The notes under the pieces were generated by a model. That model was not told where the DNA came from and searched no databases. It saw nothing but the letters and a program-made list of their open reading frames with translations. The translations under genes were made by a program, and so were the position numbers. A DNA stretch of 64,000 nucleotides from Gimesia benthica (lineage in GTDB: Bacteria > Planctomycetota > Planctomycetia > Planctomycetales > Planctomycetaceae). The stretch covers positions 2,822,501 to 2,886,500 of the forward strand of contig NZ_CP043930.1 of the NCBI RefSeq assembly GCF_009720525.1, in the 5' to 3' direction. This document shows, piece by piece, positions 16,861-25,888 of the stretch (position 1 is the stretch's first letter; each line of letters starts with the position of its first letter).

Positions 16861-17877
16861 ATGACTGAACCCGAGTCGCAACCTTTTTCTCGCCCTGACA
16901 GCACGTTGGATCGGGTTGTCGCGCGGATCACCGCTGCCATCACGCTACTGTTGTGGATCGGACTCAGTATCTGTTATGCCTGGCAACCGGATGCGTGTGC
17001 TGCGGTAACCGTTTATCCGAGCTGGTGCTGGTTTGTCTGTGGTGTGGGACTGGCGCTGATGTTGTTACGGGCGAAGCGCGGACGTTTCGCCCTGGCTTCG
17101 ATCGGGCTCTGGTTGCTGTTCCTGGTGGTGTTTGCGGATACGCCGCTCAGTCTGTGGCGGGGGCTGTGGAAGAGTGCTGATCCGGCCTGGCGCACACAGG
17201 CGGGAGATCAGGTTCCGTTGCGGGTTATCTCACTCAATGCGCATGGCAGCAGTCGCGCGGTGGCGGCACTCGAACAATATGAGGCGGACCTGATTCTGAT
17301 CCAGGAAACGCCGGGTGTGATTCAACTCCGCGACATCAGCCAGCCGCTCCTGGGAGAGGATGCAGGCCTGCTGGCGGGTGTGGATTCTTCGATTTTGAGT
17401 CGCACGCCGATCCAGCCGCTGGCATCGACGGTCAGCTTTCTGATCGGCAAAGTGCGTCTGCAGACCGGTCGCGAGATCGCCGTGGTTTCGCTGCGACTCA
17501 CACCGCCTCCGTTTCGGTCGGATTTGTGGAACCCGGACTGCTGGCGTGCGTATCGCGATCAGCGAATTCTGCAGCGGGACGAACTGCGTACACTCAGTCG
17601 ACGACTCGCAGAGCTACCTGCAGACCTGCCATTGATCGTGGGTGGGGACTTCAACGTCAACCCGCGGGATCCGATCTTCCGGGAACTGCCTCCTCAGCTG
17701 CGTGATGCTTTTACGAGCGCAGGAGCGGGCTGGGGCTGCACGATTACCAACGCGGTCCCCTTCCTGCGGATTGACCAGGTACGGTGCGACACTCACTATC
17801 AGCCGGTCCGCGTCGTAGCCCAGCGAGCCGTAGACACGGACCACCGGGCTGTGATCGTGGATCTACTGTTGGATTGA
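16861..17877 (+). CDS. Membrane-anchored endonuclease/exonuclease/phosphatase-family protein
   Basis: A 338-residue protein. Two or three hydrophobic helices come first (residues ~20-42, ~55-72 and ~78-100), then an EEP domain. Its motifs are LRVISLNAHGSSR, ADLILIQETPG (metal Glu), LIVGGDFNVNPRD, FLRIDQVRC and DTDHRAVIVDLL. The layout resembles other bacterial EEP proteins with an N-terminal membrane anchor, which probably act at or outside the membrane. ATG 16861 gives the natural MTEPES start; the open frame extends 75 nt further upstream without family resemblance. The substrate is unknown. Confidence 0.83.
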   Translation: MTEPESQPFSRPDSTLDRVVARITAAITLLLWIGLSICYAWQPDACAAVTVYPSWCWFVCGVGLALMLLRAKRGRFALASIGLWLLFLVVFADTPLSLWRGLWKSADPAWRTQAGDQVPLRVISLNAHGSSRAVAALEQYEADLILIQETPGVIQLRDISQPLLGEDAGLLAGVDSSILSRTPIQPLASTVSFLIGKVRLQTGREIAVVSLRLTPPPFRSDLWNPDCWRAYRDQRILQRDELRTLSRRLAELPADLPLIVGGDFNVNPRDPIFRELPPQLRDAFTSAGAGWGCTITNAVPFLRIDQVRCDTHYQPVRVVAQRAVDTDHRAVIVDLLLD

Positions 17878-18513
17878 GTACACAAAAGCACACTTTCGCG
17901 TGGCCAAACCTTCTGCCTTTTTTTCGTGCATGATTTGCGCGCATTCTCGGCATCTGCTCTCCAGACTGGCACGGATTGCCTGTTGTCTTCCCAGCAAGAG
18001 ACAATTTTCTCCAGATTGGGCGTCCGCAGGGTGTAAGGTCGGAAGGGCTCTATTTCCGGGGGAATAAGTGGTGAAAATCCCGTACCTCTGCTTCCGGGTG
18101 TCCAAAACATCCGTTGCGGGGTCAGCGGGGAGTCGATTGTGACAGTAAATCGGGTTATCAGCTGCGGTTTGGCACACCTTCTGCTATTGTTAAGAAATAT
18201 TCTTCTTCACAGGAAGTTCTGAGCCAATCTGGTGTAAGCTCGCGGGCGAATCACCCGCCGATCGACTCCAGTTTCGAAATCAATCACATAAACACAATTA
18301 GATATAACCTCACTCAGAATCTCCGGATGCGGGTTCCCTGGAGCGGCACGTGGCAATGACTGCCCGGCGACGTGAACGGATCAGGCCGCCAGGCCCGCAC
18401 TCTTGATTATCCTGGATGAATCTCCGTTTCACCGGTGATGCGCTTCACGTATGAGTGGTATCGGCCGGTTGTTTTGTCAGTCGTATTAATCGCCCTATGA
18501 AAAGGTCAAAACA
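17878..18513. other. Long upstream region of glutamine synthetase
   Basis: About 636 bases without a convincing gene. A sigma-54-like promoter lies at 18170-18185, leaving a ~320-nt untranslated leader before the GTG of glnN. Short open frames on both strands here lack a ribosome-binding site or recognisable sequence. The leader could hold a regulatory RNA structure, but no known riboswitch could be assigned. Confidence 0.6.
18170..18185 (+). promoter_or_regulatory. Candidate sigma-54 (-24/-12) promoter of glnN
   Basis: TGGCACACCTTCTGCT matches the sigma-54 consensus TGGCACG-N4-TTGCW at 10 of 12 defined positions. GG (-24) and GC (-12) have the required spacing. Transcription would start near 18196. 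Sigma-54 control of glutamine synthetase by nitrogen supply is well known in bacteria. No clear NtrC-type enhancer was seen upstream. Confidence 0.55.
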
Positions 18514-20757
18514 GTGAACACAGCAACTTCGAGTGCGTCCACTTCGTATTCCGGTGGCAGCAATGGCACCAAAACCACCGTTGGTTCAACCCGTTCCGCC
18601 GCCATCGCCGCAGTCACCAGCTACAAGCCAAGTTATCCTCCGATGAACTACAAAGAAGAACCCACCGCACAACTTTTCAATGCCAACGTCTTCTCCAAGT
18701 CAGTTATGAAAAAACGACTGCCGAAAGAAGTCTACAAGAAACTGGTCAAAACCATCGAAGCTGGTGAGAAACTGGACTGCTCGACTGCAGACGTTGTTGC
18801 TTCCGCTATCAAAGACTGGGCCATCGAAAAAGGTGCCACTCACTACGCACACGTTTTCTACCCCCTGACCGGTTCCACCGCAGAAAAGCACGACAGCTTC
18901 CTCTCTCCCGATGGAGACGGCGGTGCGATTGCTGAATTCAGCGGTTCACAGCTGATCCAGGGTGAGCCCGATGGTTCGAGCTTCCCGACCGGTGGTATCC
19001 GCGTGACATTCGAAGCCCGTGGTTACACCATCTGGGACGTCACCAGCCCCGCTTACATTCTGGAAAACACCAACGGAACCACTCTGTGCATTCCAACGGC
19101 TTTCGTTTCCTGGACCGGAGAAGCTCTCGACAAAAAAACTCCCGTGCTGCGTTCGATGCAGGCTCTGAACGTCCAGGCACAGCGGATTCTGAAGCTGTTC
19201 GGTCACACTGACGGCAGCCTGGTTTCTTCTACCGCCGGTCCGGAACAGGAATACTTCCTGATCGACAAGAACTTCTACTACGCCCGTCCCGACCTGCTCA
19301 ACGCTGGTCGTACCCTGTTTGGCGCCAAGCCTCCCAAGGGACAGGAATTTGACGATCACTACTTCGGTGCCATCCCCGACCGTGTTCTGTCTTTCATGTT
19401 TGAAGCCGAACGCGAACTGTTCAAACTGGGGATTCCCGTTAAAACCCGTCACAACGAAGTGGCACCGGGTCAGTTCGAAATTGCACCGCTGTTTGAATCT
19501 GCCAACATCGCAACCGACCATCAGCAGCTGCTGATGACCACACTGCGTCGCACTGCAGAAAAACATGGCATGGTCTGTCTGACTCACGAAAAGCCTTTCG
19601 CTGGCGTGAACGGTTCAGGGAAACACGTCAACTGGTCAATGGGTAGTTCCTCTCAGGGCAACCTGCTTGATCCCGGCGATACTCCTCACGAAAACGCCCA
19701 GTTCCTGCTGTTCTGTGGTGCCGTCATCCGTGCGGTTCACAAGTTCCAGGGCCTGCTGCGATCCGTCGTTGCATCCGCCAGTAACGACCATCGTCTGGGT
19801 GCTAACGAAGCACCTCCAGCCATCATTTCAGTCTTCCTGGGTGATCAGCTGACTGACGTCTTCGAACAGATCAAAGCCGGTGGTGCTAACTCTTCAATTC
19901 CGAAGGGCACACTGACCGTCGGCGTCGATGTACTGCCTCCGCTGCCGAAAGATGCGGGCGACCGTAACCGAACCAGCCCGTTCGCCTTCACCGGTAACCG
20001 GTTTGAATTCCGTGCTGTTGGTTCTAATCAGTCTATCGCCGGTCCGCTGGTTGCGATGAACACCATCGTCGCTGAATCACTGGATTACTGTGCGACCAAA
20101 CTGGAAGAAGCCACCGGTGGCGATCCTGCCAAACTGAACTCTGCCCTGCAGACACTGCTGACCGAGATCATGAACGAACATGGTGCCGTCATTTTCAATG
20201 GCGACGGTTACAGTGACGAATGGCACGCTGAAGCGGAAAAACGGGGTCTGCTGAACCTCAAAACCACCGCAGACGCTCTGCCGATTCTGCAGACAGAAGA
20301 AGTCAAAGAACTGTTTACCAAGTACAGCGTCCTGTCGGAACGCGAACTGGAAAGCCGTCTGGAAATTTACCTTGAGCAGTACGTCATGTCGATCAAGGTC
20401 GAGTACAACCTGACACTGAAGATGGCCAAGACCATGATCTTCCCGGCTGTCATCCGTTACCAGGGCGAACTGGTTTCCAACTGTGCCAGCCTGAAAATGC
20501 TGGACTACGAGTTCGACACCAAGACCCTGGACAAGGTAACTGCACTGGTGAAAGCACTGCAGGACAGTATTGGCGAACTGGAAGCCGCTGGTGCCGAAAA
20601 CGGATCAGAAGATCTGCTGGCCGAAGCGAACTACTACTGCCATACGATTCTGCCGCTGATGAACAAAGTCCGCGAATATGCAGACGAACTGGAAGGTATT
20701 GTGGCCGACGATCTGTGGCCGCTGCCAACCTACCAGGAAATGCTGTTCATCAAATAA
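18514..20757 (+). CDS. glnN: Glutamine synthetase type III
   Basis: A 747-residue cytoplasmic enzyme that joins ammonia to glutamate using ATP. Its length is typical of GSIII and much longer than GSI (~470). Diagnostic segments are [31 protein letters not shown] (metal Glu), [28 protein letters not shown] (ATP/Glu binding) and [15 protein letters not shown]. The N-terminal ~45 residues are Ser/Thr-rich and variable. GTG start after AAAGG. The gene is monocistronic, behind a candidate sigma-54 promoter and before a hairpin at 20792, which suggests nitrogen-responsive expression. Confidence 0.96.
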   Translation: MNTATSSASTSYSGGSNGTKTTVGSTRSAAIAAVTSYKPSYPPMNYKEEPTAQLFNANVFSKSVMKKRLPKEVYKKLVKTIEAGEKLDCSTADVVASAIKDWAIEKGATHYAHVFYPLTGSTAEKHDSFLSPDGDGGAIAEFSGSQLIQGEPDGSSFPTGGIRVTFEARGYTIWDVTSPAYILENTNGTTLCIPTAFVSWTGEALDKKTPVLRSMQALNVQAQRILKLFGHTDGSLVSSTAGPEQEYFLIDKNFYYARPDLLNAGRTLFGAKPPKGQEFDDHYFGAIPDRVLSFMFEAERELFKLGIPVKTRHNEVAPGQFEIAPLFESANIATDHQQLLMTTLRRTAEKHGMVCLTHEKPFAGVNGSGKHVNWSMGSSSQGNLLDPGDTPHENAQFLLFCGAVIRAVHKFQGLLRSVVASASNDHRLGANEAPPAIISVFLGDQLTDVFEQIKAGGANSSIPKGTLTVGVDVLPPLPKDAGDRNRTSPFAFTGNRFEFRAVGSNQSIAGPLVAMNTIVAESLDYCATKLEEATGGDPAKLNSALQTLLTEIMNEHGAVIFNGDGYSDEWHAEAEKRGLLNLKTTADALPILQTEEVKELFTKYSVLSERELESRLEIYLEQYVMSIKVEYNLTLKMAKTMIFPAVIRYQGELVSNCASLKMLDYEFDTKTLDKVTALVKALQDSIGELEAAGAENGSEDLLAEANYYCHTILPLMNKVREYADELEGIVADDLWPLPTYQEMLFIK

Positions 20758-20791
20758 TCATCTTGATGAATAAGCTGGATTTTTCGGAACA

Positions 20792-20823
20792 GGAGCCGAC
20801 CGGCACAGTGCTGGTGCGGCTCC
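20792..20823 (+). terminator. Hairpin terminator after glnN
   Basis: GGAGCCG-ACCGGCAC pairs with GTGCTGGT-GCGGCTCC over ~15 bp with one bulged G and a very tight loop. A short T-rich stretch (GTTCCTATTT) follows. It is probably a terminator, or an RNA 3'-end stabiliser, separating glnN from the potassium-channel gene. Confidence 0.6.
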
Positions 20824-20881
20824 GTTCCTATTTGAGCCACCGCCTTCGATTCCTTCCCGCGCGTTGACGAGCAGACGAGTC

Positions 20882-22000
20882 ATGACGGAACCTGAATCAC
20901 ATATCTCGACCGCAGGGAATCAGCGCCGACCTCGACACTCGGGTCCGTTCCGCAAAATTATCACGGGGATCTCGCTGTTCTTCGCAATCTGTTTGATTGC
21001 TGTCATCGGCTATGTTGCTGCAGGCTGGAAACTCGAAGACTCAATCTACATGGTGATCATCACGATCTTCGGCGTCGGCTACGGCGAAGTGCAGCCGGTG
21101 GAATCATCGGCACTGCGCGCGTTGACCATCATGGTGATCATTGCCGGCTATGGCGCGGTGATCTATACAATCGGCGGTTTCATGCAGATGCTGATTGACG
21201 GTGAAATCAACCGGGCACTGGGAGCGAGAAAAATGGCGAAAGAAATTGAACGCATGCAGGGCCACACGATCATCTGCGGCATCGGTCGCATGGGATCGAT
21301 TCTGGCCAGAAACCTGTTCGCCGCGGGAAAACCATTTGTGGTGATCGACTGTGACGAACGTCGTCTCAAGGCGGCTGAGGAACAGGGCTACTGGGTCATC
21401 TACGGCGACGCTTCGGAAGAAACGACGCTGGAACAGGCGGGCATCGCTCGCGCTGCGGTGCTGGCAACAGTACTTTCGGAAGATGCGACCAACGTATTTG
21501 TAACGATCACCGCCCGCGAGATGAATGCGGACCTGATGATCATCGCCCGGGGTGAAAATCCGAAAACCGAAAAGAAACTGCTGGGCTGTGGTGCCAACCG
21601 GGTCGTGCTGCCCACCGCGATCGGGGCAAGCAAGGTTGCGCAACTGATCATGCGACCCACCGCGGAAAATATGCTGGAAGAACTGACCAGCGAAGGCGCC
21701 ATCAAAGATGAACTGGGGCACTTCGGTCTCCAGTTTGAAGAACTCCAGGTCACCGCCGGTTCCGCGTTTGTGAATAAGACGCTGGAAAAGATTGAGGTCC
21801 GCAGTGAACGAGGCTACCTGGTGGTTGCCATCCGCCGGGCCAACGGTGATGTAGAAAAAGATCTCACGCCGGATACGACACTGCAGGAAGGGGATACCGT
21901 CATCGTTTTAGTGCACGATACCGACGTGCCCCGCATGACAGAGAAGTTCGCTTCGAAGGGAATCAAGATCCGCTATCGAGGTGCGACCGCGGAGATTTGA
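20882..22000 (+). CDS. Two-helix potassium channel with RCK (TrkA-N/TrkA-C) domains
   Basis: A 372-residue inner-membrane protein. The first hydrophobic helix spans about residues 30-50. A pore loop with the selectivity filter (TIFGVGYGE) and a second helix follow (~85-108). Next is a Rossmann RCK domain (IICGIGRMGSILARNLF, then VIDCDERRL and YGDASEE), which binds NAD or similar ligands. A TrkA-C domain (from about residue 285) ends the protein. It resembles MthK/GsuK-type ligand-gated K+ channels. ATG 20882 is preferred to an in-frame TTG 18 nt upstream. It stands downstream of glnN but behind a terminator. Confidence 0.92.
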   Translation: MTEPESHISTAGNQRRPRHSGPFRKIITGISLFFAICLIAVIGYVAAGWKLEDSIYMVIITIFGVGYGEVQPVESSALRALTIMVIIAGYGAVIYTIGGFMQMLIDGEINRALGARKMAKEIERMQGHTIICGIGRMGSILARNLFAAGKPFVVIDCDERRLKAAEEQGYWVIYGDASEETTLEQAGIARAAVLATVLSEDATNVFVTITAREMNADLMIIARGENPKTEKKLLGCGANRVVLPTAIGASKVAQLIMRPTAENMLEELTSEGAIKDELGHFGLQFEELQVTAGSAFVNKTLEKIEVRSERGYLVVAIRRANGDVEKDLTPDTTLQEGDTVIVLVHDTDVPRMTEKFASKGIKIRYRGATAEI

Positions 22001-22019
22001 AAGCCAGTTCTCCATTCTC

Positions 22020-22262
22020 TTATCCATGCGCGACTGCCCTATTTTCAGGCAGGTCTGTCGCTGGTGCGGGACCTTCGAGTGCCTCCAGTCGGGTCCGGAG
22101 TTCGTCGTTTTCTTTCTGCAGTTGCACCAGATGGAGTGTGACCAGGTTGAACAATACCAGCAGTCCGACGGCATTCAGTCCTCCGTCTCCCTGACTGAAA
22201 TAGACCGCGATTGAAAAGAAGACTGTGGTCACCAGTATCATCCAGGGGTTCATTCTTTGCAT
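22020..22262 (-). CDS. Small membrane protein with C-terminal coiled coil
   Basis: An 80-residue protein with one or two hydrophobic segments (WMILVTTVFFSIAVYF; AVGLLVLFNLVTLHLV) followed by a short charged helix (QLQKENDELRTRLEAL), which suggests self-association. AGAGGA lies 11 nt before ATG 22262, and a second Met three codons later is an alternative start. No family is recognised. Confidence 0.62.
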   Translation of the reverse strand: MQRMNPWMILVTTVFFSIAVYFSQGDGGLNAVGLLVLFNLVTLHLVQLQKENDELRTRLEALEGPAPATDLPENRAVAHG

Positions 22263-22301
22263 TAGATTTGTATCCTCTTACTAATTTGCTGACAGGCTAC
22301 T

Positions 22302-22775
22302 TCAGTGCAATGGTCGGACCTGCTTTGAACGACACAAAAAGTATAAGGCGAGTGTCAGGCTGGAGAGTAGTGTCACATATGCGGTAAGACCAGCAACGAT
22401 TGAGGTCAGCACCAACGTGTTATGAATTGGAAGCAGCGACAACAGCCTGCCAAAGAGCCGACTCATAATGACCATTCCCACGCCTGCGATGAACATGAAG
22501 TAAGACAGGCCCAGCGCACCGAGAGCCATACTGCAGACAGTAATCAGCGTCTCTCTCCAGGTAAGACGGGCTTGCAAATCAGGTGAGAATTTCCTGCGAA
22601 TGAGTTCCAGCCCGAGCCCGGGGCAAATTACAGCGAGCGTGACAGCCAACAGAGTGGCCACCTGGAAGAGATCCAGTTCCGAATGCAGACAGACGAGGAG
22701 CAGGTAAACCAGGAACATCACCGCAGTCCCCACTACGAAACTCATCAGATGTATGCTGTTCTGAAAGGGTCGCAT
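22302..22775 (-). CDS. Four-helix membrane protein of unknown function
   Basis: A 157-residue protein with four hydrophobic stretches (IHLMSFVVGTAVMFLVYLLL; VATLLAVTLAVICPGLGLEL; LITVCSMALGALGLSYFMF; VLTSIVAGLTAYVTLL). ATG 22775 after AAGGAA is the best start; the frame is open 69 nt further upstream. It lies 39 nt upstream of the small membrane gene 22020-22262 on the same strand, so the two may form one transcript. No conserved motif is seen. Confidence 0.68.
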   Translation of the reverse strand: MRPFQNSIHLMSFVVGTAVMFLVYLLLVCLHSELDLFQVATLLAVTLAVICPGLGLELIRRKFSPDLQARLTWRETLITVCSMALGALGLSYFMFIAGVGMVIMSRLFGRLLSLLPIHNTLVLTSIVAGLTAYVTLLSSLTLALYFLCRSKQVRPLH

Positions 22776-22943
22776 TGCCGGGTTTCCTTTCCATTCAAGT
22801 TCTGCAGGCGAAAGACGGGACGTACCAGCCCTCTGTTTGAACACATGTTACATATCAATTATGATAACAGCCTGAGGCAGTGTGATACAGCCGAAACTGT
22901 GATCCGCCTGCCCCGTGAAACATGAATAAGGAGATTCTGTCCG

Positions 22944-23711
22944 ATGGCAATCAAGCGATGTCTTTTTCCAGAGCGAACTACCTTCCGTGGATTGCGTTTT
23001 CCATGCGCGGTTCTGATTCTGTTAACGTGTGTCTCCACAGCCAGCCTGCAGACTGCCCGGACCGATGAGGCGGAGCCCAGGAAAACACGCCCCGAGCAAG
23101 AATGCTTTATTAAACCGCTGACGTTTTTTAATGAGGTTTCCTGGAAAGAGGCTGTTGATATTTCAGATGAGTATCAGCATGCCCTGAATCATTTTGATTC
23201 GACAAACGAGAGCATGCTCCAAAAATATCAGGCTCCGGGGTTTTCCAGTCCGGGTCCCGGGACGTTAAATCCCCCGGTTAAAAATGAAGATGCGATGATC
23301 GTGTTTCTTGGATACATGCATTCAACACATAGAACGGGGCTATTAACTAACACACTACTGGATAAAATTAACCAGAAACAAAAAACCTATTATTATGCTT
23401 CAAACAGATACAAACTATTCTGTCGTGAACAACGCCCGGCCTACGACGCTCTCTCTAGAATGGGGCCCAATGTAGTCCATGCCACTTTAAGAATAATCGG
23501 TCAGGAACCGGACAAAGAAAACCGCTACTACATGGCCAAGTTATTATGCCTGGTTTTACGCAAAAAGTTTGCGTTGCTCTATCTGGAAGACCGGCAGGAG
23601 CAGGTGACTGCGGATGACAAGCTCACGGCCTCACAGAAAACGGAAGCGCTAGCCCGCTACGGCGAAGCGATTGCGGCGGTGAAAGAGATGGAAGACAGAG
23701 TACGCCACTGA
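22944..23711 (+). CDS. Exported protein of unknown function
   Basis: A 255-residue protein with an N-terminal signal (basic RCLFPERTTFRGLRF, then AVLILLTCVSTAS). The mature part is helical and hydrophilic, with a Tyr-rich central stretch (KQKTYYYASNRYKLF) and a Lys/Glu-rich tail. No family is recognised. The next gene (DUF1572) starts 51 nt downstream on the same strand. Confidence 0.68.
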   Translation: MAIKRCLFPERTTFRGLRFPCAVLILLTCVSTASLQTARTDEAEPRKTRPEQECFIKPLTFFNEVSWKEAVDISDEYQHALNHFDSTNESMLQKYQAPGFSSPGPGTLNPPVKNEDAMIVFLGYMHSTHRTGLLTNTLLDKINQKQKTYYYASNRYKLFCREQRPAYDALSRMGPNVVHATLRIIGQEPDKENRYYMAKLLCLVLRKKFALLYLEDRQEQVTADDKLTASQKTEALARYGEAIAAVKEMEDRVRH

Positions 23712-23762
23712 TGTTTCTGTTGCACTAAAAAATAAATAACTAATTTCCAGGGATATAGATCA

Positions 23763-24305
23763 ATGGCCCCTTTCACACAATTCATGTCGGCGACGCTCAA
23801 TGTTTTTGAAGCCCAGAAGCAGATGGCGGAACGGGCGGTGGCACAGGTTTCTGACGAGGGGCTCCGCACGGCTCTCGACGAGCACACGAACTCGATTGCG
23901 GTGATCATGAAACATGTCGCCGGGAATCTGATTTCGCGGTGGACCGATTTCCTGACAACCGACGGCGAGAAATCGGACCGGAACCGGGACGACGAATTTG
24001 TGGATACGTTCTCCACCCGCGAAGAACTGCTGGCCTACTGGGAGCGGGGCTGGGGTGTGCTGTTTGATTCTCTCAACAGTCTCCAGCCCGACGATCTGGA
24101 AACGACCGTCTATATCCGCGGTGATGCCCACACCGTGCCGCTGGCGATCCAGCGTTCCCTGGGACACACCTGTTATCACGTGGGACAGATCGTGCAAGTC
24201 GCCCGAATTCAGGCCGGCGATGAATGGAACACGCTGACGATTCCCCGCGGCCAGTCGGAACAGTTTAATCAAGAACGCTGGGGAGAGGGGAAGCCCGGGA
24301 AATAA
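23763..24305 (+). CDS. DUF1572 protein (DinB-like four-helix bundle)
   Basis: A 180-residue cytoplasmic protein of the DUF1572 group in the DinB/YfiT superfamily. Motifs are SIAVIMKHVAGNLISRWTDF (first metal-type His) and QRSLGHTCYHVGQIVQVAR (two His), which together resemble the three-His metal site. AGGGAT precedes the ATG. Relatives include thiol transferases and metal-dependent hydrolases, but the substrate of DUF1572 is unknown. It is one of three DinB-type proteins in the window (others at 56003 and 62944). Confidence 0.87.
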   Translation: MAPFTQFMSATLNVFEAQKQMAERAVAQVSDEGLRTALDEHTNSIAVIMKHVAGNLISRWTDFLTTDGEKSDRNRDDEFVDTFSTREELLAYWERGWGVLFDSLNSLQPDDLETTVYIRGDAHTVPLAIQRSLGHTCYHVGQIVQVARIQAGDEWNTLTIPRGQSEQFNQERWGEGKPGK

Positions 24306-24369
24306 GTTGAGTGGGATTGCGCTCCTCGTACTGCTCAGATTTTAGAGAGCAACAAACCACGAAGAAGAA

Positions 24370-24412
24370 TGGGTGGGCCCGAATATAATTCGGGCCGAGC
24401 GCAGCGAGCAGG
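24370..24412 (-). repeat. Palindromic repeat motif A, copy A1
   Basis: It contains the hairpin GGCCCGAAT-ATAA-ATTCGGGCC-like core followed by GAGCGCAGCGAGCA. It is the reverse complement of 27779-27821 with only two or three differences over 43 bp. The strand is assigned relative to copies A2-A5. Confidence 0.8.
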
Positions 24413-24513
24413 AGGTCGCAGCTACCGCGTCGAACCTCGAACCGATTTTCCACTGTAAAACTGATTACAGATTAAAGCACATTACAGAACCGGTCTTCGC
24501 TCACTACGCAACC

Positions 24514-24556
24514 TCCTGTTGTCTGCGACAACCACGAATTGCATTCGCGGCCACCC
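24514..24556 (+). repeat. Degenerate palindromic repeat motif A, copy A5
   Basis: A TCCTGTTGTCTGCGACAA stretch leads into CACGAATTGCATTCGCGG and CCACCC. It matches the motif A copies at 47231 and 48123 in order and spacing but with more changes. Confidence 0.6.
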
Positions 24557-24587
24557 GATGCTGGTTCTGGAAACCGCGTTTTACATT

Positions 24588-24615
24588 TTACCGGTGGCGA
24601 GCGCCATTCTGCTCA
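24588..24615 (-). repeat. Repeat motif B arm, copy B1
   Basis: This 28-bp sequence (TTACCGGTGGCGAGCGCC, then ATTCTGCTCA) is the reverse complement of the left arm of motif B at 27459-27485 and 48173-48200, with few changes. Its last three bases are the stop codon of ada. Confidence 0.75.
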
Positions 24616-25701
24616 CTCGATTGGAGCGTTGTCTCCCTGTTCGATTTCCAGCAGTCGTTTTTTGCGCCAGAGGCCGCCGCCGTAACCGGTGAGGGTGCCG
24701 TCGGCTCCGATGACGCGGTGGCAGGGGATCAGAATCGCGATACGGTTGTCGCCGTTGGCGCGGGCCACGGCTCTGACTGCGGTGGGCTGTCCGATGATCT
24801 GGGCCTGTTCGGAATAGGAACGGGTGGCACCAAACGGAATGGTCCGCAGGGCGTTCCAGACTCGTTCCTGAAACTCAGTTCCCGCCAGGACCAGGGGGAG
24901 ATCGAAGTCGGTCCGCTTACCGGCGAAGTAAGCCTGGAGCTGGCCGTCGAGTTGCGGGAACCAGGGGCTGTCGCCGGGGAGTGCGCGGGCGTTGAGTCGT
25001 TTCTGCAGGCGGTTGAGCTGCGTTTCGAGCATCCGCCGATCGGTGAATTCGAGCAGGCAGATCCCCTGCTCCGTCGCGCCGGCCAGCATCGGTCCCAGGG
25101 GGGTCAGCAGGCGACTGACGTTGATCACCTGCCGGTCATTACTTTTGGCGGGCGCGTTGCCCATCGCTTTCTTGAAGCTCTCGCCGAACCCGCTCAGCGA
25201 TTCGTAGCCGCTGTCGAGGGCGGCGTCGGTTACCGTGGATTTGTGCTGCAGCTGGCTGAAAGCCTGGTTGATCCGCCGCATCCGGAGGTAGGAGGCGAAG
25301 CTCATACCGTGCAGTTTCTGAAACCAGCGGCGGACGCGGACCGGGTCGAGGCCCCGTTCCCGCAGGTCGTCAGCGGTGAGGCGAAGCGTGGCGTCCTGAT
25401 CGACCTCTTCGATCAACGGCTGCAGCCAGTCGGGGGTGGAGCCGAGGGAGACGAGCGGGCGACAAACCTTGCATTCCCTGTAGCCGTGCGCGAGGGCGGT
25501 TTTCGCATCGGCGAAGTATTCGACATTCTCCGGTCTGGGTTTGCGGGCCGAACAGGAGGGCCGGCAGAAAATCCCGGTGGTGCGGATCGCGGCAACGAAG
25601 ACGCCTTCAAAGCTGCTGTCCCGCTGGACCAGGGCGGCATACATCGTCTCCCGGTCCGGCAGCGATTCGGTTTCGGTAACTGGTTGATCTGTCTGTTTCA
25701 T
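24613..25701 (-). CDS. ada: Ada: bifunctional alkyl-DNA repair methyltransferase and regulator
   Basis: A 362-residue protein. The N-terminal zinc/phosphotriester domain has FCRPSC (Cys46, Cys50) and CKVC (Cys77, Cys80); in E. coli the first of these Cys accepts methyl from DNA phosphotriesters. An AraC-type helix-turn-helix follows (GLDPVRVRRWFQKLHGMSF). The C-terminal O6-methylguanine methyltransferase domain carries the PCHRV active site. Methylation of the N-terminal Cys is known to turn Ada into an activator of its own regulon. ATG 25701 (MKQTDQ), after AGGA, is preferred over ATG 25740. Its stop codon is embedded in repeat copy B1. Confidence 0.94.
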   Translation of the reverse strand: MKQTDQPVTETESLPDRETMYAALVQRDSSFEGVFVAAIRTTGIFCRPSCSARKPRPENVEYFADAKTALAHGYRECKVCRPLVSLGSTPDWLQPLIEEVDQDATLRLTADDLRERGLDPVRVRRWFQKLHGMSFASYLRMRRINQAFSQLQHKSTVTDAALDSGYESLSGFGESFKKAMGNAPAKSNDRQVINVSRLLTPLGPMLAGATEQGICLLEFTDRRMLETQLNRLQKRLNARALPGDSPWFPQLDGQLQAYFAGKRTDFDLPLVLAGTEFQERVWNALRTIPFGATRSYSEQAQIIGQPTAVRAVARANGDNRIAILIPCHRVIGADGTLTGYGGGLWRKKRLLEIEQGDNAPIE

Positions 25702-25888
25702 CTCGGGAAGTCCTGTAATATCTGGTGACTGTGCTATCATGGTATCGGTTCACCAGAGTGTGACAACCGGGAAATGAACAGGGAATTGGGATTTTGGGAT
25801 CAGCTGAAGTCTCTATTGATGGTCCCTGTCCGTGAATTATTTGATGAGTTGAAGTACAGATATTTAGCTTTTGAATGAAAGCCGCACC

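Larger units (their letters stand above)
24306..24612. other. Intergenic region holding repeat copies A1, A5 and B1
   Basis: No gene was found in the 307 bases between convergent DUF1572 and ada. The region holds palindromic repeats listed separately: motif A copies at 24370-24412 and 24514-24556, and a motif B arm at 24588-24615 that runs into the stop codon of ada. Confidence 0.7.

Noticed and set aside
18040-18110. Cobalamin-riboswitch-like core (GGGAAT ... GGTGAAAATCC) upstream of glnN
   Set aside because: Only the short core resembles the family. The stem that should close it does not pair, and the B12-box signature was not found downstream. Glutamine synthetase is also an unlikely target.
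18114-18359. Small open frame (81 codons) in the glnN leader
   Set aside because: No ribosome-binding site and no family; it would cross the sigma-54-like promoter.
24373-25728. A 451-codon open frame on the plus strand
   Set aside because: It is antisense to ada, which has clear catalytic motifs.
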